64,000 bases of DNA from Phytomonas francai (GCA_001766655.1 MJCC01000001.1:1047961-1111960); one strand, 5' to 3'; counted from the first letter of the stretch, positions 48,346-58,720 are shown. Notes: generated by a model from the letters alone, not told the origin. Made by a program: numbers and translations.

Positions 48346-49606
48346 CGTCGCGGGCTGTTCTTCTGTTTTTGTTTTTTCGGTTAAACCAATCCAAAGACGC
48401 AAATGTGAAGCGAAGTTGGTCGTGTGACGCTACGGTTTGATTGCGAAAAGAGAAATGAAGAGGAACAGGGAAGTAACCAAGGGAGCATATCCTTTCACCC
48501 CTACCACTTGATGAAGACGTCTGAAATAAGGATTCTAAAGAAGAAAATGTACATACAATTCATTAAAAAAGGTCAAAAAAATGACAAGATTTATCCTTGC
48601 TCATTTTCGTCTATTTTCCGTTATTTTCATACACATCAATAATAAATATATATAGTCATATCTGCGCTTTATCATTTGATTTTGCTTTTTTTTTCGGTTG
48701 CTAACGTGTGGGTAACGATTCCAGTAGCTTATATAGGCTCAGGAATCTTATCCCATTCGGAAAAAAAAAAACAATAAATCAATTAATGCTATTCTTAAAA
48801 TAAATAATGGGGGGAGTGTTAAAACTACATAAAAATTATGACAGTAGATTACCCAATACTATATCACCATAAATCGTCAAACTTCACACAAAACAACTAA
48901 GGAATGAAGAAAATTATCATTCTCCATCTTTAATCATTCTGATAGAAATATACATTAAAAAAATTGGGTCATTCGGAGCATGAAATTTTCCTTTTATAGT
49001 GCTTCAATCTGAATCACAATATGCTCGAAAAAAAATCACTGAAGCTGCTTATGTGTGCATTCAGAAACCTTGAGGAGGGAGGGGAAATTCATTTCTACAA
49101 ACCGCTTTCAACTTTGGTATATATATATATATATATATTGGGTACGATAACAAAGCTTATACTATTTATTCTTTCATCATAAGCATGTAGAAGAAACATA
49201 ACATTCTACCTCAATCGCATGTTCAGAAGATAGGTATATATGAACTCCGATACATATTTTCTCTCTAATTTTCCGCTATTACTGTATTAGTGTAACCTTG
49301 CGCTTTCCAGTAAAACACACCTTATTCATCTTTCAATTTGCCAAAACTAAGCAATAATAATAATAGTAATTCATATAATACAGGAACCCTTGGCGCCCAA
49401 CCTTATTACTTTACTACTTTTACATAGAAATAGCACGCGATCACAGGATCCAAGCTCAAAGTTCTGACCTAGTTTCGTACTAGAGGGCAATAGAAACTTT
49501 ACTATCATCTATGTTCATTCTTTTTCTTTTCTTTTTCGAGAAACTTATGGACTAAAAAAAACTCCTAGTAGCTTGTCTCCATATGTATAGGTTATTTAAT
49601 ATATTC
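48346..49606. other. intergenic, AT-rich
   Basis: This 1261-base AT-rich spacer holds a TA tract at 49118-49138 and no supported ORF or RNA gene. Confidence 0.6.
49118..49138. repeat. (TA)n microsatellite
   Basis: About 21 bases of alternating T and A, about 470 bases past the VDAC stop. Confidence 0.9.
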
Positions 49607-50491
49607 TTAGCTGTATGAGAGCAACACACCGCAGCGTAGATCTTTATCAACAGAAACCGAGACCGCCCAGTTATCCTGCGTCCTCAGAACGTACGCGACG
49701 GCCCACTTGAGGCTCTGATCGATCTTAGCCTTGAACGTGTTCGACGGGCAAACCGGACAGGAGGCCGAAACGCCGACCGTGTAGCTCAACGCCTTCACCG
49801 GGGTCAGGAAGCTTGTCTCCGCCGCGATCTGAGCCCGCAGGTTCTTATCCCCAAGATTGAACTTTAAGGGTAGGATAAGGTTGGCGGTGTGCATTTTCTG
49901 GTAATTCGTCTTCAAGGCGACCTCGTAGCCCTTATCCGCCCAGTCGCAGCCCGCGCTCCACTCGCAGACCCCCTCCTTTAGCTTGTAAACGGAACCCGCG
50001 CCGAGGAAGCATTTCGGCATCACCTCGACCCCGAACCCGACCTCAAGCGTCTTCTTGGTAAGCTTTTCGTGCATGCTGAGGTATTTAACGCCGCTGCTGG
50101 CCTCGTGGATGAGCTCGTAGTCGACGACGTTTCCCGGCTTCTTGTGCAGGACCGACTCCAGTTTGTGGCCCTTGTCGGCCCAGCTCAGCGTGAGCTTTGC
50201 GTTGTCGTGGAAGGCGGGCGTCAGGTTCAGCTTCGCGGAAACGGGCTGCTGCGAGAGCGCGTACTCGACATCGACAGACATAATGCCATCGGAACCCGCC
50301 TGGGGGTTGATGAAGAGAGCGTCTTTCTGCCCTTTGTACTTAGATTCCACCTTCCATGAGCCAGGTGCGGTGAAGTTTGCGGTTAAAATGTCCTTCGTAG
50401 ACTTGCTGAAGTCCTTGAAAAAGATCTTTGGATGGTTGGGAGCGGGCGCGCTCAACACCTTGTTGTCGGAATTTTTATTGGTAAATAACAT
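49607..50491 (-). CDS. VDAC: mitochondrial outer-membrane porin (VDAC)
   Basis: The frame encodes 294 residues from an ATG at 50489-50491, the usual VDAC size (~280). After a short N-terminal stretch, FFKDFSKSTKDILTANF resembles the N-terminal helix of eukaryotic porins. It is followed by alternating amphipathic strands such as SWKVESKYK, KLTLSWADKGHKLESVL, EVGFGVEVMP, AYVLRTQDNWAVSVSVD and the end GVLLSYS, consistent with a 19-strand beta barrel. VDAC carries metabolites and ions across the outer membrane. The hydrophobic C-terminal strand includes the beta-signal region needed for SAM-mediated insertion. A strong acceptor (G at 50531) lies 39 bases before the start. Codon use is moderate in GC compared with neighbours. 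Confidence 0.8.
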   Translation of the reverse strand: MLFTNKNSDNKVLSAPAPNHPKIFFKDFSKSTKDILTANFTAPGSWKVESKYKGQKDALFINPQAGSDGIMSVDVEYALSQQPVSAKLNLTPAFHDNAKLTLSWADKGHKLESVLHKKPGNVVDYELIHEASSGVKYLSMHEKLTKKTLEVGFGVEVMPKCFLGAGSVYKLKEGVCEWSAGCDWADKGYEVALKTNYQKMHTANLILPLKFNLGDKNLRAQIAAETSFLTPVKALSYTVGVSASCPVCPSNTFKAKIDQSLKWAVAYVLRTQDNWAVSVSVDKDLRCGVLLSYS

Positions 50492-50530
50492 TTCGGGATA
50501 GGTTGAATTTGTTTGTTTTTTATTTGCTCA

Positions 50531-50556
50531 CTGTAAATAGAAAATAGAAAAGTTTG
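50531..50556 (-). promoter_or_regulatory. predicted trans-splice acceptor of VDAC
   Basis: The sense strand reads CTTTTCTATTTTCTATTTACAG with the final G at 50531, leaving a 39-base 5' UTR. Confidence 0.65.
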
Positions 50557-50938
50557 AAATTCTATAATTAAAACCAATGTGTGGTTTGTGTTCAACAGAG
50601 CGCATGCAGAAAGAAAAAGGGTAACAATGGACAAAATGAAATGAATCAAGAACATAGGCAAGGAAAAGACAGAATGATAGTGTATGACCTAAAAAAAAAA
50701 AAAACACTTGAAAATTCTTTTCAATCCCTATAACCAAAGGTAGTGTACAAATTAAACGGATCTAACAGTGCTTAACCGGCCAAACGTGATAATTTACATA
50801 CCATTCTATTCGGAATAACTGCATTCCTCTGCCCCTTTGCCGAAGAGAAGAGTATGCATGCGAACTATCACCATTATCACGAAAAGAGATCTGAATGCTC
50901 TCTCAGTCAACACTTTGTTGAGAATACAACATTTTGAT

Positions 50939-50942
<4 letters not shown>

Positions 50943-50969
<27 letters not shown>
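50943..50969. repeat. (TA)n microsatellite
   Basis: About 27 bases of alternating T and A, starting 22 bases past the stop of the 992-residue protein gene. Confidence 0.9.
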
Positions 50970-50990
50970 TCCCCTCCTTGCAATAAAAGA

Positions 50991-53969
50991 CTATAGGGCA
51001 TTAAAATAGTTCGACCTAACACCACGGAGCCTCTCGCCCGTTATGTTGAAGTGGAGGTGTCCGCGAAGGATGGAATAGTGCGAGAAAGGAGGCACCAACG
51101 ACGCGTGCAGGTTGTCACCGCAGTATTTACGACTATCATCCTCACTATTCCGCCCGTACAATGCATTCTCTCCACCTCTTGATATCTCCCCTTGAGTATT
51201 CCTTTCGTCGATATCGACAGTGGCATTGGGGGTTCCCACAGGATGTGTTAAATCACCCCCCTCAGTAGTTGCTTTAACCTCAGTAAGAGGAGAGGACCTT
51301 GTTAGAGGGGATGAGATGGATAATCCGACATGGGAGCCCCCACCAGAGGTCAGAAGCGGACTCGACAACAGATTCGTCGATGGAGGAAATGTACCCAAGA
51401 CTTCCAAGTCACGAGGTGCCCTACGAGACGTCGAAAGGGCTAGCGGTGATACTGCCAAAGAGGTACTGCCCTGTATGCTCAAATCCACCCCCTGCACCTG
51501 CCGTGGTAGTTGGGATAGCTGGTCGGAACCTGACATGAGATTCGCCGCTTGCTCGCTCGCACATTCCCCCGCGAGATCGTGAGAGGTGCTCGTATCCTCA
51601 ACCCTACCCTGCGGCTTGGCTTCGCCCATGTACAACATGCCCCCCTCCGAACCCCCATGCATCGCACCGGAGCCCTCAACTTCAGACTTTGGGCAAAAAC
51701 AGGATGAAGAAGAAAGCGAGAAGAGCGGGCTGCTTTTCACGGCGTCCACATCCAAAGTCTCTGGAAAGGAACCCTCCGAGGCGGGCACCGATGCTCTAGA
51801 AGACAGTCTGCGGGCCTGTTCGGATGAAATCCGAGCGATTCCATCACCCTCCCTCTCCTCTGTGTTGTCAGCCTCGTGATTCAAGAGAATTACAGATCCC
51901 GCATCACGCCCCTGCTCACTCGGGAAAATCTCAGAAATCGGCAGAGGTTCTGGAAACGCCGAGCGTTTCTGTTTTGAAATCTCAACCAAAGGGGCATGGT
52001 CCTCTCTCCTCTCACCCCCCGACACCATAGCGACATCCCCTGGAAGCTGATTCCCTCCCCCATCGCGACTGTGATGGTGTTTGTCGGGGACAGCCCTCGC
52101 CTCCAAGGCAACGCCTCGCTCACCAGACGGGGCTTCGCCGGGAAAGCCCGCACCCGCGATTATTTCCCCACACGAGCGCCCTGGCGGCCTGCCGACGGAG
52201 CCCCCCGACAGCGGCGACGCGACGACGGCGGGAGAGCGCGAAGGCGGGCCCCATCGCGAACCCGCCCCCCCCCCTCCCACGCCCGCCCGCATGGCGTCCG
52301 CCCCGCAAGGCTCGCCCGCGGGGACGATGTTGTCGAGGAAATCCCGGCCGCAGAGCGGCGGCGACGCCGACCTCTCCGAGGTGCTCGTCGAGATGCAGAC
52401 GGCGGTGAGCGAAAAGATCCCCTTGACGAGGCCGCCCGCCGCCGTTGGACTCCCCGGCGGCCGCCGCGGGGACGTCGGCCGCGCGGCGCGCAAGGAGGGC
52501 ACGGCGCCGCGCGACGCCGCCTCGTCCGCGCGAGCTTCCCCCGCGGCCTCTGCGCGTGCGGCCTTGACGTTTGACCTGTCGTCCTCCACGACGGCCTCCA
52601 TGACGATGCTCTGGGCTGTACAGCCCCCAGTGCTGTTGTGCGGGCTGCTATCGAAAGAAATCGCCACATCGCGTTTATCCCGACCCGAACAACTCCCTTT
52701 CCAATCCCCGTCAAAGGACGACATGAAAACAGGCAGGAACCGATCGTCATTCTCGCTTCGCATCCTTTGATCCGCCACTCCTGTCGTTCCCTCAGGCACT
52801 TTCATTTCCGCCTCAATCCGTTGAGGAGCGGTTGGCTCGATGGTCGCTCCCATTCGCAGGGCCTCGTGCATCCGCGGTGTAGATACCCGCGTTGGGATCC
52901 TTGCATATTCGGGCGCGCCTCCGATATCCTCCCTGTTATCAAACGCCTCATTAAGAGGCGCCCTCGAGCCTCCGGAATGCCGCATGATCGTCTCGAGGGA
53001 AATGTTTAAAGCACGCAGATGACTCTCCAGCACCCCACGATGCCAAGGCTCCATCGGAAGGTCGGAGAAAGGCGAAGATTTCACGTGCTCGCAGAGAACC
53101 ACATATGGATTGGAAACCCCATCGATCGGAGGGCCTCTTGAGGCAGGGGGGAGTTGGCTAAAGTTCTCCGCCGGGGTCTTCATTTCGAAACCCGCGTCCA
53201 TGGCATCGCGTTCCGCTATCGCGTGCTCTTCAGGAAGGGGCCCCCCAGTCTGTGGAGGCGAATACGTGGATTCTCCATCGCGTAGGAGGCCACTCAACGC
53301 TACGTCGCCGCGGGAGTAGGAAGCAGAGCCTCCGACCGAGGGCATCCATCGCGGCAGTGTGGTCGACGGCAAGCGAGAAACGCAGCCTTGAAAGGCCTCC
53401 GCGGGTACTTTCTTCCCAGGGCCGCGAGGGCGGCCTATGGGCTCCCCCCCGCGGGGTACTTCGCTCGGAGAGAAAATGCCACTCGTGCCGAGAGACGGAT
53501 CGGCGTGGTGGACGGCGTTTGTCCGTAAGCGAGCGGGTGAAACCCCCAACAAGGCGGCGATGTTGTCGACCTCCATAAAGGCTGCGTACAGGGCAGGCTT
53601 CCCAGAGCTGTGAAAGGCGCTGGAAGAGCAACGAGTCCACCTTTGATCCCCTGCAGGAGGGGAAACACACCTCTTGTCCTCGAACGGTGAGGTCGAAACA
53701 CGGCTAGAATTATGGTCTATTGCACGCACGATACCTGAAACCGCGTCATGGCGACCATCTTTATCAGTCTTGTTTCCCAATTGAGAAATAGAATTATTTT
53801 GGCTCCTATCAGGATCTTTTTCCGCACAATAAATATGATTGCATGCCAACCTTACTGGTAAATTGGCATCTCTAGCTGTGTTAAGTGAATTCGTAACTGG
53901 TGGATGCTGTGTGCACTGCGGTTCATCATTTGAAAAGAAAACACTAACATCATTTCCATATAGATTCAT
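50991..53969 (-). CDS. large, mostly disordered protein of unknown function
   Basis: The frame encodes 992 residues from an ATG at 53967-53969 (MNLYGNDVSVFFSNDEPQ). Composition is rich in Ser, Gly, Arg, Glu and Pro with no long hydrophobic stretch, so most is probably disordered. Two segments look more structured: ALYAAFMEVDNIAALLGVSP (about 130-150) and a part around VVLCEHVKSSPFSDLPMEPW (about 285-335), plus the C terminus YSILRGHLHFNITGERLRGV. I recognise no domain and assign no function. The single, uninterrupted ATG-initiated frame of almost 3 kb, on the cluster strand, supports a real gene. GC is highest in 52080-52570. Confidence 0.8.
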   Translation of the reverse strand: MNLYGNDVSVFFSNDEPQCTQHPPVTNSLNTARDANLPVRLACNHIYCAEKDPDRSQNNSISQLGNKTDKDGRHDAVSGIVRAIDHNSSRVSTSPFEDKRCVSPPAGDQRWTRCSSSAFHSSGKPALYAAFMEVDNIAALLGVSPARLRTNAVHHADPSLGTSGIFSPSEVPRGGEPIGRPRGPGKKVPAEAFQGCVSRLPSTTLPRWMPSVGGSASYSRGDVALSGLLRDGESTYSPPQTGGPLPEEHAIAERDAMDAGFEMKTPAENFSQLPPASRGPPIDGVSNPYVVLCEHVKSSPFSDLPMEPWHRGVLESHLRALNISLETIMRHSGGSRAPLNEAFDNREDIGGAPEYARIPTRVSTPRMHEALRMGATIEPTAPQRIEAEMKVPEGTTGVADQRMRSENDDRFLPVFMSSFDGDWKGSCSGRDKRDVAISFDSSPHNSTGGCTAQSIVMEAVVEDDRSNVKAARAEAAGEARADEAASRGAVPSLRAARPTSPRRPPGSPTAAGGLVKGIFSLTAVCISTSTSERSASPPLCGRDFLDNIVPAGEPCGADAMRAGVGGGGAGSRWGPPSRSPAVVASPLSGGSVGRPPGRSCGEIIAGAGFPGEAPSGERGVALEARAVPDKHHHSRDGGGNQLPGDVAMVSGGERREDHAPLVEISKQKRSAFPEPLPISEIFPSEQGRDAGSVILLNHEADNTEEREGDGIARISSEQARRLSSRASVPASEGSFPETLDVDAVKSSPLFSLSSSSCFCPKSEVEGSGAMHGGSEGGMLYMGEAKPQGRVEDTSTSHDLAGECASEQAANLMSGSDQLSQLPRQVQGVDLSIQGSTSLAVSPLALSTSRRAPRDLEVLGTFPPSTNLLSSPLLTSGGGSHVGLSISSPLTRSSPLTEVKATTEGGDLTHPVGTPNATVDIDERNTQGEISRGGENALYGRNSEDDSRKYCGDNLHASLVPPFSHYSILRGHLHFNITGERLRGVRSNYFNAL

Positions 53970-54192
53970 GATTGTCTATTGAAACTATAATTAAGGGTAG
54001 AATTAACCTTTGTTTACTTGTGATAAAGTCTAATATTGAGCTCTGTGCACAATTGTTTTTGTACTCTTTCCAGATGGACTAAACTGGGAGAAAAGGTATC
54101 TAAATATAAGCAAACAGAACGGAACAGTGAGCACAAACACCTAAGCTTTCTATTTAAAAAAAAATTAACACCCACTACAATATTTTTGGCGT

Positions 54193-54220
54193 CCCCCCCC
54201 CCCCCCCCCCCCCCCCCCCC
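54193..54220. repeat. C28 homopolymer (G28 on the sense strand)
   Basis: The longest mononucleotide G/C run of the window: 28 C on the plus strand. Confidence 0.95.
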
Positions 54221-54581
54221 GCAAATTTGGTTGAAAAGGATGATAACTCCCACCTACTCTGTTCAATAGTTAAGGGGTCAAAAGAAGTAAAAAAAGGAGA
54301 TCCCTACAAGTCCCCCGTCCTAGGGAAAAAGAGGATGAGCCCTTATGAACCTTGTCCGCACTTAACAATGCGGCAGTTCTGCCTTTTATTCGTCCTCAAC
54401 ACATGCAGTACAAATCCACCTACACAGCAGTCAGAAAAAAAAAAAAACAGAAGCACTAAATCTAAATGAATTGACGCCATCAGCCGGGAAAAGCGTAAAA
54501 TCAAATTAACCGACACGTGTGCCCACACTTACACAGTATTATCATGGTATGCGCAAGTTAAGCTCCATATACCCTTCCGCA

Positions 54582-54604
54582 AACACACACACACACACAC
54601 ACAC
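54582..54604. repeat. (AC)n microsatellite
   Basis: About 23 bases of AC repeat within 30 bases of the SLX9-like stop. Confidence 0.9.
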
Positions 54605-54607
54605 AAT

Positions 54608-55207
54608 TTACGGAAGCCGGCCAACGTCAGGGGTGAGTGGCTTTAATGTTTCCATAGTCATGTTCAGATGTTGCTGAATGGCCGCGAAAGGGTCCACCAC
54701 GAACTCGGGAACATTCACCACCTTGTCGTAAAGGCGAAGCTCCTCCTGGGCGGCGTCCATCTTTTCCTCCGCGGGGGTTCGCCTGCGTGGGGTCTCTCCC
54801 GTCCTCCGAGGATTCCGCTTCCGCCGCGGTTTCCGGACGGCCTCGCGCGCGGCCCGGTGCAAAACCCCCGTCATCCCCAGGCCCCCCCCCCTCTCCTCGC
54901 CCTCGTCGGCCTGCCCTGCGGCCGCCACGTAGGTCGCCGCGGACGAGGCCTTCAGGCCTTTCGCGAGCCGCCCCTGCCGTTTATAAAGCGCCGCGGGGGC
55001 GGCCTGCGCGGAGGCCGAAAAGGCCTTTCGCAGGAACCCCTCCCGGCGAGTGCGGAGGTGGGGCGAGGGGAGGACGCCCCCGGCGAGGGCGAGGGCGGGG
55101 ATGCCGTCCGCCCCCCCCTCCCCGGGCTGCGGCCCCGCGCCGTCCTGCTGAAGCCGCGTTAACTTCTTCACCAATCGTCTCTGCGACTTGTTGGTGGACT
55201 TTACCAT
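54608..55207 (-). CDS. basic protein, SLX9-like ribosome biogenesis factor (tentative)
   Basis: The frame encodes 199 residues from an ATG at 55205-55207 (MVKSTNKSQRRLVKKLTRLQ). It is strongly basic, with a KPRRKRNPRRTGETPRRR stretch, and ends LYDKVVNVPEFVVDPFAAIQ then QHLNMTMETL. A C-terminal Phe-x-x-V-x-x-x-x-x-F-x-x-x-P-x-x-x-I-x-x-H-L arrangement is the hallmark of SLX9/FAM207A, a factor of small-subunit rRNA processing; the RREGFLRKA segment also fits. The match is short, so a generic nucleolar basic protein is the alternative. The gene is very GC-rich and sits between two long genes of unknown function. Confidence 0.5.
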   Translation of the reverse strand: MVKSTNKSQRRLVKKLTRLQQDGAGPQPGEGGADGIPALALAGGVLPSPHLRTRREGFLRKAFSASAQAAPAALYKRQGRLAKGLKASSAATYVAAAGQADEGEERGGGLGMTGVLHRAAREAVRKPRRKRNPRRTGETPRRRTPAEEKMDAAQEELRLYDKVVNVPEFVVDPFAAIQQHLNMTMETLKPLTPDVGRLP

Positions 55208-55750
55208 GGCGGGTTAGGAAGTCCTGGAATGGGAGTGCTTAGGTTATTAGAAAGGTCTATGTTTAGATCGGCCCTTACGCTGTTGGGGCTTGAAATGCGA
55301 TTTATATCACGGAAACTAGAAATAGATGTAAAGGGAAAAGGTTTGAAGTGAAAAAACCCGTAAAAGCAATGAGCGTGGAAGCATACAGTTTTCTAAAATG
55401 ATAAAAAAAGCTCCTCTTTGAAAGAATTTCCCCTCACTTTTCGAATTAAAGTTGTAACTTAACCAATATGGGTATATCATATAGCAGAAAATAATTCAAT
55501 ATTATCATTAGTTTTACTATTAGGGAAGGGGGGGGATATATAATCGCGAAGGAAACCACAAGAAATGGAATGGTATGTGAACTTTAAAGGAGAGAAGGGG
55601 AAGAGGGAAAAAAATGGGCTCTGTGCACCGTTACGTTGCATAAATGAGCACCCTTAGTGAAAAATACGCTCTGACTTAAAAATTGAAGGAGGAGGTGCAT
55701 TGAACATTAGCTGAAATCAACTGAGTAACAATATATCAAAAATCAAAAAA
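55208..55750. other. intergenic
   Basis: This 543-base AT-rich spacer has no supported ORF. Confidence 0.6.
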
Positions 55751-58720
55751 TTAGTATTTGATTAAGAGACCGTAGCGCATTTCCTCAGCCAAAACAAAAG
55801 GTTTCGCATACCATGATTGGTTTTTCAGGAGGTACTTCGATGGCGGAAACGGCGAAAATGCCACAAAAGGCGTTGTTGAGAAATTATTGATTGTGTGGAG
55901 TACAGAGTCGAGCTTACAACACGTAAGCTTGAGTTTTTCCCTCTGTTCATTATTTATGAGCACGTTGGCCTCATCTCGTGGCGTGTTTGTTGTGGAGGTT
56001 GGAAAGGAATGATCCCTTGGCATGCCATCGTCCGCTTGGACCCCTCCTGAGGCTTTCCCAGGGTCCAAGTGCACGCTTAGGAGGCGTCGGTGTAAGGCGA
56101 AGCCGGCTTCAATCGCCGAGGCCTGATTTCGGGACGCCGTCGCGCCACATGCCGCCCGAGATGCGGGACAACGCCCCCCTCGCGATTCCGTCCGCAAATT
56201 GCCGGTACCACCGTCCGAAAACCGGAGGAGAGGCGTATTTACCGCGTAAGCGTTCCAGGCCTCGTAAACTAAAACCGTGTTTGGCGGCGCGGGATGGGGC
56301 CCCACCGTGGGCCCACCTCTCCTGTCGACGCGATCGCGGCCCTTTTCCGCGGCGATCCCCCCCCCGCGCCCCATCGAGGGGTCGAAAAACGGGAGCTCCA
56401 TGCGGTGCACGACGCGCGCGAAGGTCCGGTGCGCGGGCCGAGGGGCGCTATCCTCCCCCCGAGTACAGAGCAGCGGGGGCTGCGGGAAGGAAAGCTCGCG
56501 CGAGGCCGCAAGGTCGCCCTCCCGCCGCGCGGGCGACCGAAGGAGCGGGTTGTGCACATGAAGTAGCATTTCGTAGTAAATGCACTCCTCGGCTAATAGC
56601 AGGAGAACGCCAACGGCGCGCTCCGCGGTCCACAATTGCTTTCCCCCCCCCTCCCACGCCACGCGCGCGGGGCTGTCCCTATCCCCGGATTCTCCCCTCC
56701 CCACCGCCCCATCCCGTCCAAGGAAGGGGTGAATTTTGCTCAGCTGGACGTCGAAGGGCACGCACGACCAGTTCATCACCCCACCGTGAACATCACCCCC
56801 GCGGGGGTGAAGGCACCAACTGGTGCTTCCACGAGAAGTGCTTTGCTCCGCGTAGCTCTGCGGTCCAGAAAAGAAAAATTTCGAAACGTGAGGCTCGGGG
56901 TAAAAATGTGAATGAGAAGGACGAAGATTGGTTTCGCCAGGGGAGCTATCCTTGGAAATTGTATTCTGCTCAGGCTTTGCCCCCTCACTTGTACTTTCTG
57001 TTGTGTTTTCACCAGGTTGTTCCGCCCCAAGAGAAGGGGCCTCGTTGGTGGCACCCATGCGGCGCATATGGCTGGCGGGAACCCCAGAGGTATTCAATGG
57101 CTCATTTTCCAACTCGCCCAACTGTGATAAGAACGTCGAGGCAGTTAATGTAAAGGAAGAGCCTTTCTCGAATTCATCTAGCGCAACATTCCTCTTTTCA
57201 TGCCTTTCATTGCGGTAGGATGGACAAATGAACGCGATGTACTCGTTCAAGGTCATCACGGTAGCCGTCACCCTAATCCGCTGCTGGATCTCAGAAGATG
57301 CCGGAAAGGCCGCAAAGCGGGACGGCGACGCCGTGCCGTCTCCCACATCGTCCTCAGTGGCGTGCTTCTCTGAATTCTGTCCAACGCCACCCCCACAATC
57401 TTTGCGCCCTCCACGCGCAGCGTCAAGGTCTCGCCCTGACATGCGCGAATTGTGGAAACTCGAATAGGGATTCGTCGAGGCGCTACTGGGACGATTTCGT
57501 ATTATTGGATGGATTGAGGCAGCCCCTGCGGGATCACTTATTGGCCATTCAGAGTTAAAATTGGTCGGTGGTTGGGGAAGCCCCGGAATCGCGTACAAAC
57601 GGCCCACCGCTCTGTAGTTCAATGCACCCCCTTCATGATAATACATATAGTACACAGCAGGCGTGCGCCACGAACAGGACTTTGCCTTAACATAAGGATC
57701 AGGCTCACCAGGTTGGGCATATTGGGTCTCGCTCGAACGACGCTTGCATAAAAGGGTCTCGATCATACGGAGCCAGAGGCTTTCCTTTCTATCATACCCG
57801 ACGCCGTGCAAGTCGGATACGCACGGCGAACGCCGTGGGCGATCCGACATTCCCTTCCCCAAACCACAGCTCCGCCTGCCGGATACGGTATCCGGGGCGG
57901 ATGGCTCGACCTTTGCGTGGAAACCATCCCTCCCCCCATCCAACATACCACGGGTGGGGGAGGGAAATGGTGGCTTCAATTGTACGGAAACCTGGGGTGA
58001 GGTGGGGGCACCCCGTACAACCGTATCCACAGCCGCGACGCGGATTAAAAAAAGCCTATCCCAATCGAACGACACCTCTGAGCAAGATTGAGAAGAAAGG
58101 GTCACCGATCCAAGGCTGGTAGTACCCTCTCCGGGTTTGGTCTCGCCGGCCTTGAAAGATTTCCTTCTAAAAAGAAGCGATAAAAAAGTGGGGTTACTTC
58201 CCTCCTCCACATTATGAGAAAAATGGTCCTCGGAACCTCGTCGGCTAATTAGGGGATCATGCAAGCCGAAGCGGCGCGCGGCCAATGACCGCATTGTATC
58301 GGTGTTATTAGGAAAAGCATTCTTCGGCGTATCTCGCATCTCAGGCATTTTTACAGGTCCACTGCCATCATCACGATGCACATCCCGAGGAGGGAAAAGG
58401 TTTAAAAACTCACCTATTATCGTAGTGGGGGTTACTATCATAGTTTGATGTCGAAACGATGCAGCACGTATCGAAGAGGATGTGCCGCTTCTTTTAGGAA
58501 TTCCAGTACCTGAAGGAAAATATTTTTTATTGTAAAACGAAGTGGGAAAAGCTTCGTGAGAGGACGCCTGGCAACTGCGAGAATGAGGCGGAGCGCACCG
58601 TGAAGCACCTTGCGCTATTCCAGCTGCATTTGAAAAAGGAACTTGTAAACCAGAGGGCGGAAGAGGATGAATTTTACGCTTGAAGAGAGATAATACTCTA
58701 AAACTAGAAATATTGCTCAT
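55751..58720 (-). CDS. large protein of unknown function with possible mitochondrial presequence
   Basis: The frame encodes 989 residues from an ATG at 58718-58720. The start MSNISSFRVLSLFKRKIHPL is basic and amphipathic with no acidic residue, as in mitochondrial presequences. Ser/Gly/Arg-rich stretches alternate with better-ordered blocks: FDWDRLFLIRVAAVDTVVRG, PAVYYMYYHEGGALNYRAVG then RLYAIPGLPQPP, RIRVTATVMTLNEYIAFICP, AVGVLLLLAEECIYYEMLLH, NTVLVYEAWNAYAV, and the end PFPPSKYLLKNQSWYAKPFV. The aromatic-rich blocks suggest a folded core split by inserts. I recognise no family. It could be a kinetoplastid-specific mitochondrial protein; that is inference from the N terminus only. Confidence 0.8.
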   Translation of the reverse strand: MSNISSFRVLSLFKRKIHPLPPSGLQVPFSNAAGIAQGASRCAPPHSRSCQASSHEAFPTSFYNKKYFPSGTGIPKRSGTSSSIRAASFRHQTMIVTPTTIIGEFLNLFPPRDVHRDDGSGPVKMPEMRDTPKNAFPNNTDTMRSLAARRFGLHDPLISRRGSEDHFSHNVEEGSNPTFLSLLFRRKSFKAGETKPGEGTTSLGSVTLSSQSCSEVSFDWDRLFLIRVAAVDTVVRGAPTSPQVSVQLKPPFPSPTRGMLDGGRDGFHAKVEPSAPDTVSGRRSCGLGKGMSDRPRRSPCVSDLHGVGYDRKESLWLRMIETLLCKRRSSETQYAQPGEPDPYVKAKSCSWRTPAVYYMYYHEGGALNYRAVGRLYAIPGLPQPPTNFNSEWPISDPAGAASIHPIIRNRPSSASTNPYSSFHNSRMSGRDLDAARGGRKDCGGGVGQNSEKHATEDDVGDGTASPSRFAAFPASSEIQQRIRVTATVMTLNEYIAFICPSYRNERHEKRNVALDEFEKGSSFTLTASTFLSQLGELENEPLNTSGVPASHMRRMGATNEAPSLGAEQPGENTTESTSEGAKPEQNTISKDSSPGETNLRPSHSHFYPEPHVSKFFFSGPQSYAEQSTSRGSTSWCLHPRGGDVHGGVMNWSCVPFDVQLSKIHPFLGRDGAVGRGESGDRDSPARVAWEGGGKQLWTAERAVGVLLLLAEECIYYEMLLHVHNPLLRSPARREGDLAASRELSFPQPPLLCTRGEDSAPRPAHRTFARVVHRMELPFFDPSMGRGGGIAAEKGRDRVDRRGGPTVGPHPAPPNTVLVYEAWNAYAVNTPLLRFSDGGTGNLRTESRGGRCPASRAACGATASRNQASAIEAGFALHRRLLSVHLDPGKASGGVQADDGMPRDHSFPTSTTNTPRDEANVLINNEQREKLKLTCCKLDSVLHTINNFSTTPFVAFSPFPPSKYLLKNQSWYAKPFVLAEEMRYGLLIKY

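Larger units (their letters stand above)
50492..50990. other. intergenic with TA repeat
   Basis: This 499-base AT-rich spacer holds the VDAC leader at one end and a TA tract at the other. No ORF is supported. Confidence 0.6.
53970..54607. other. intergenic with C28 run and CA repeat
   Basis: This 638-base spacer holds C28 at 54193-54220 and an AC repeat at about 54582-54604, directly past the SLX9-like stop. No ORF is supported; one open frame only translates the homopolymer. Confidence 0.6.
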
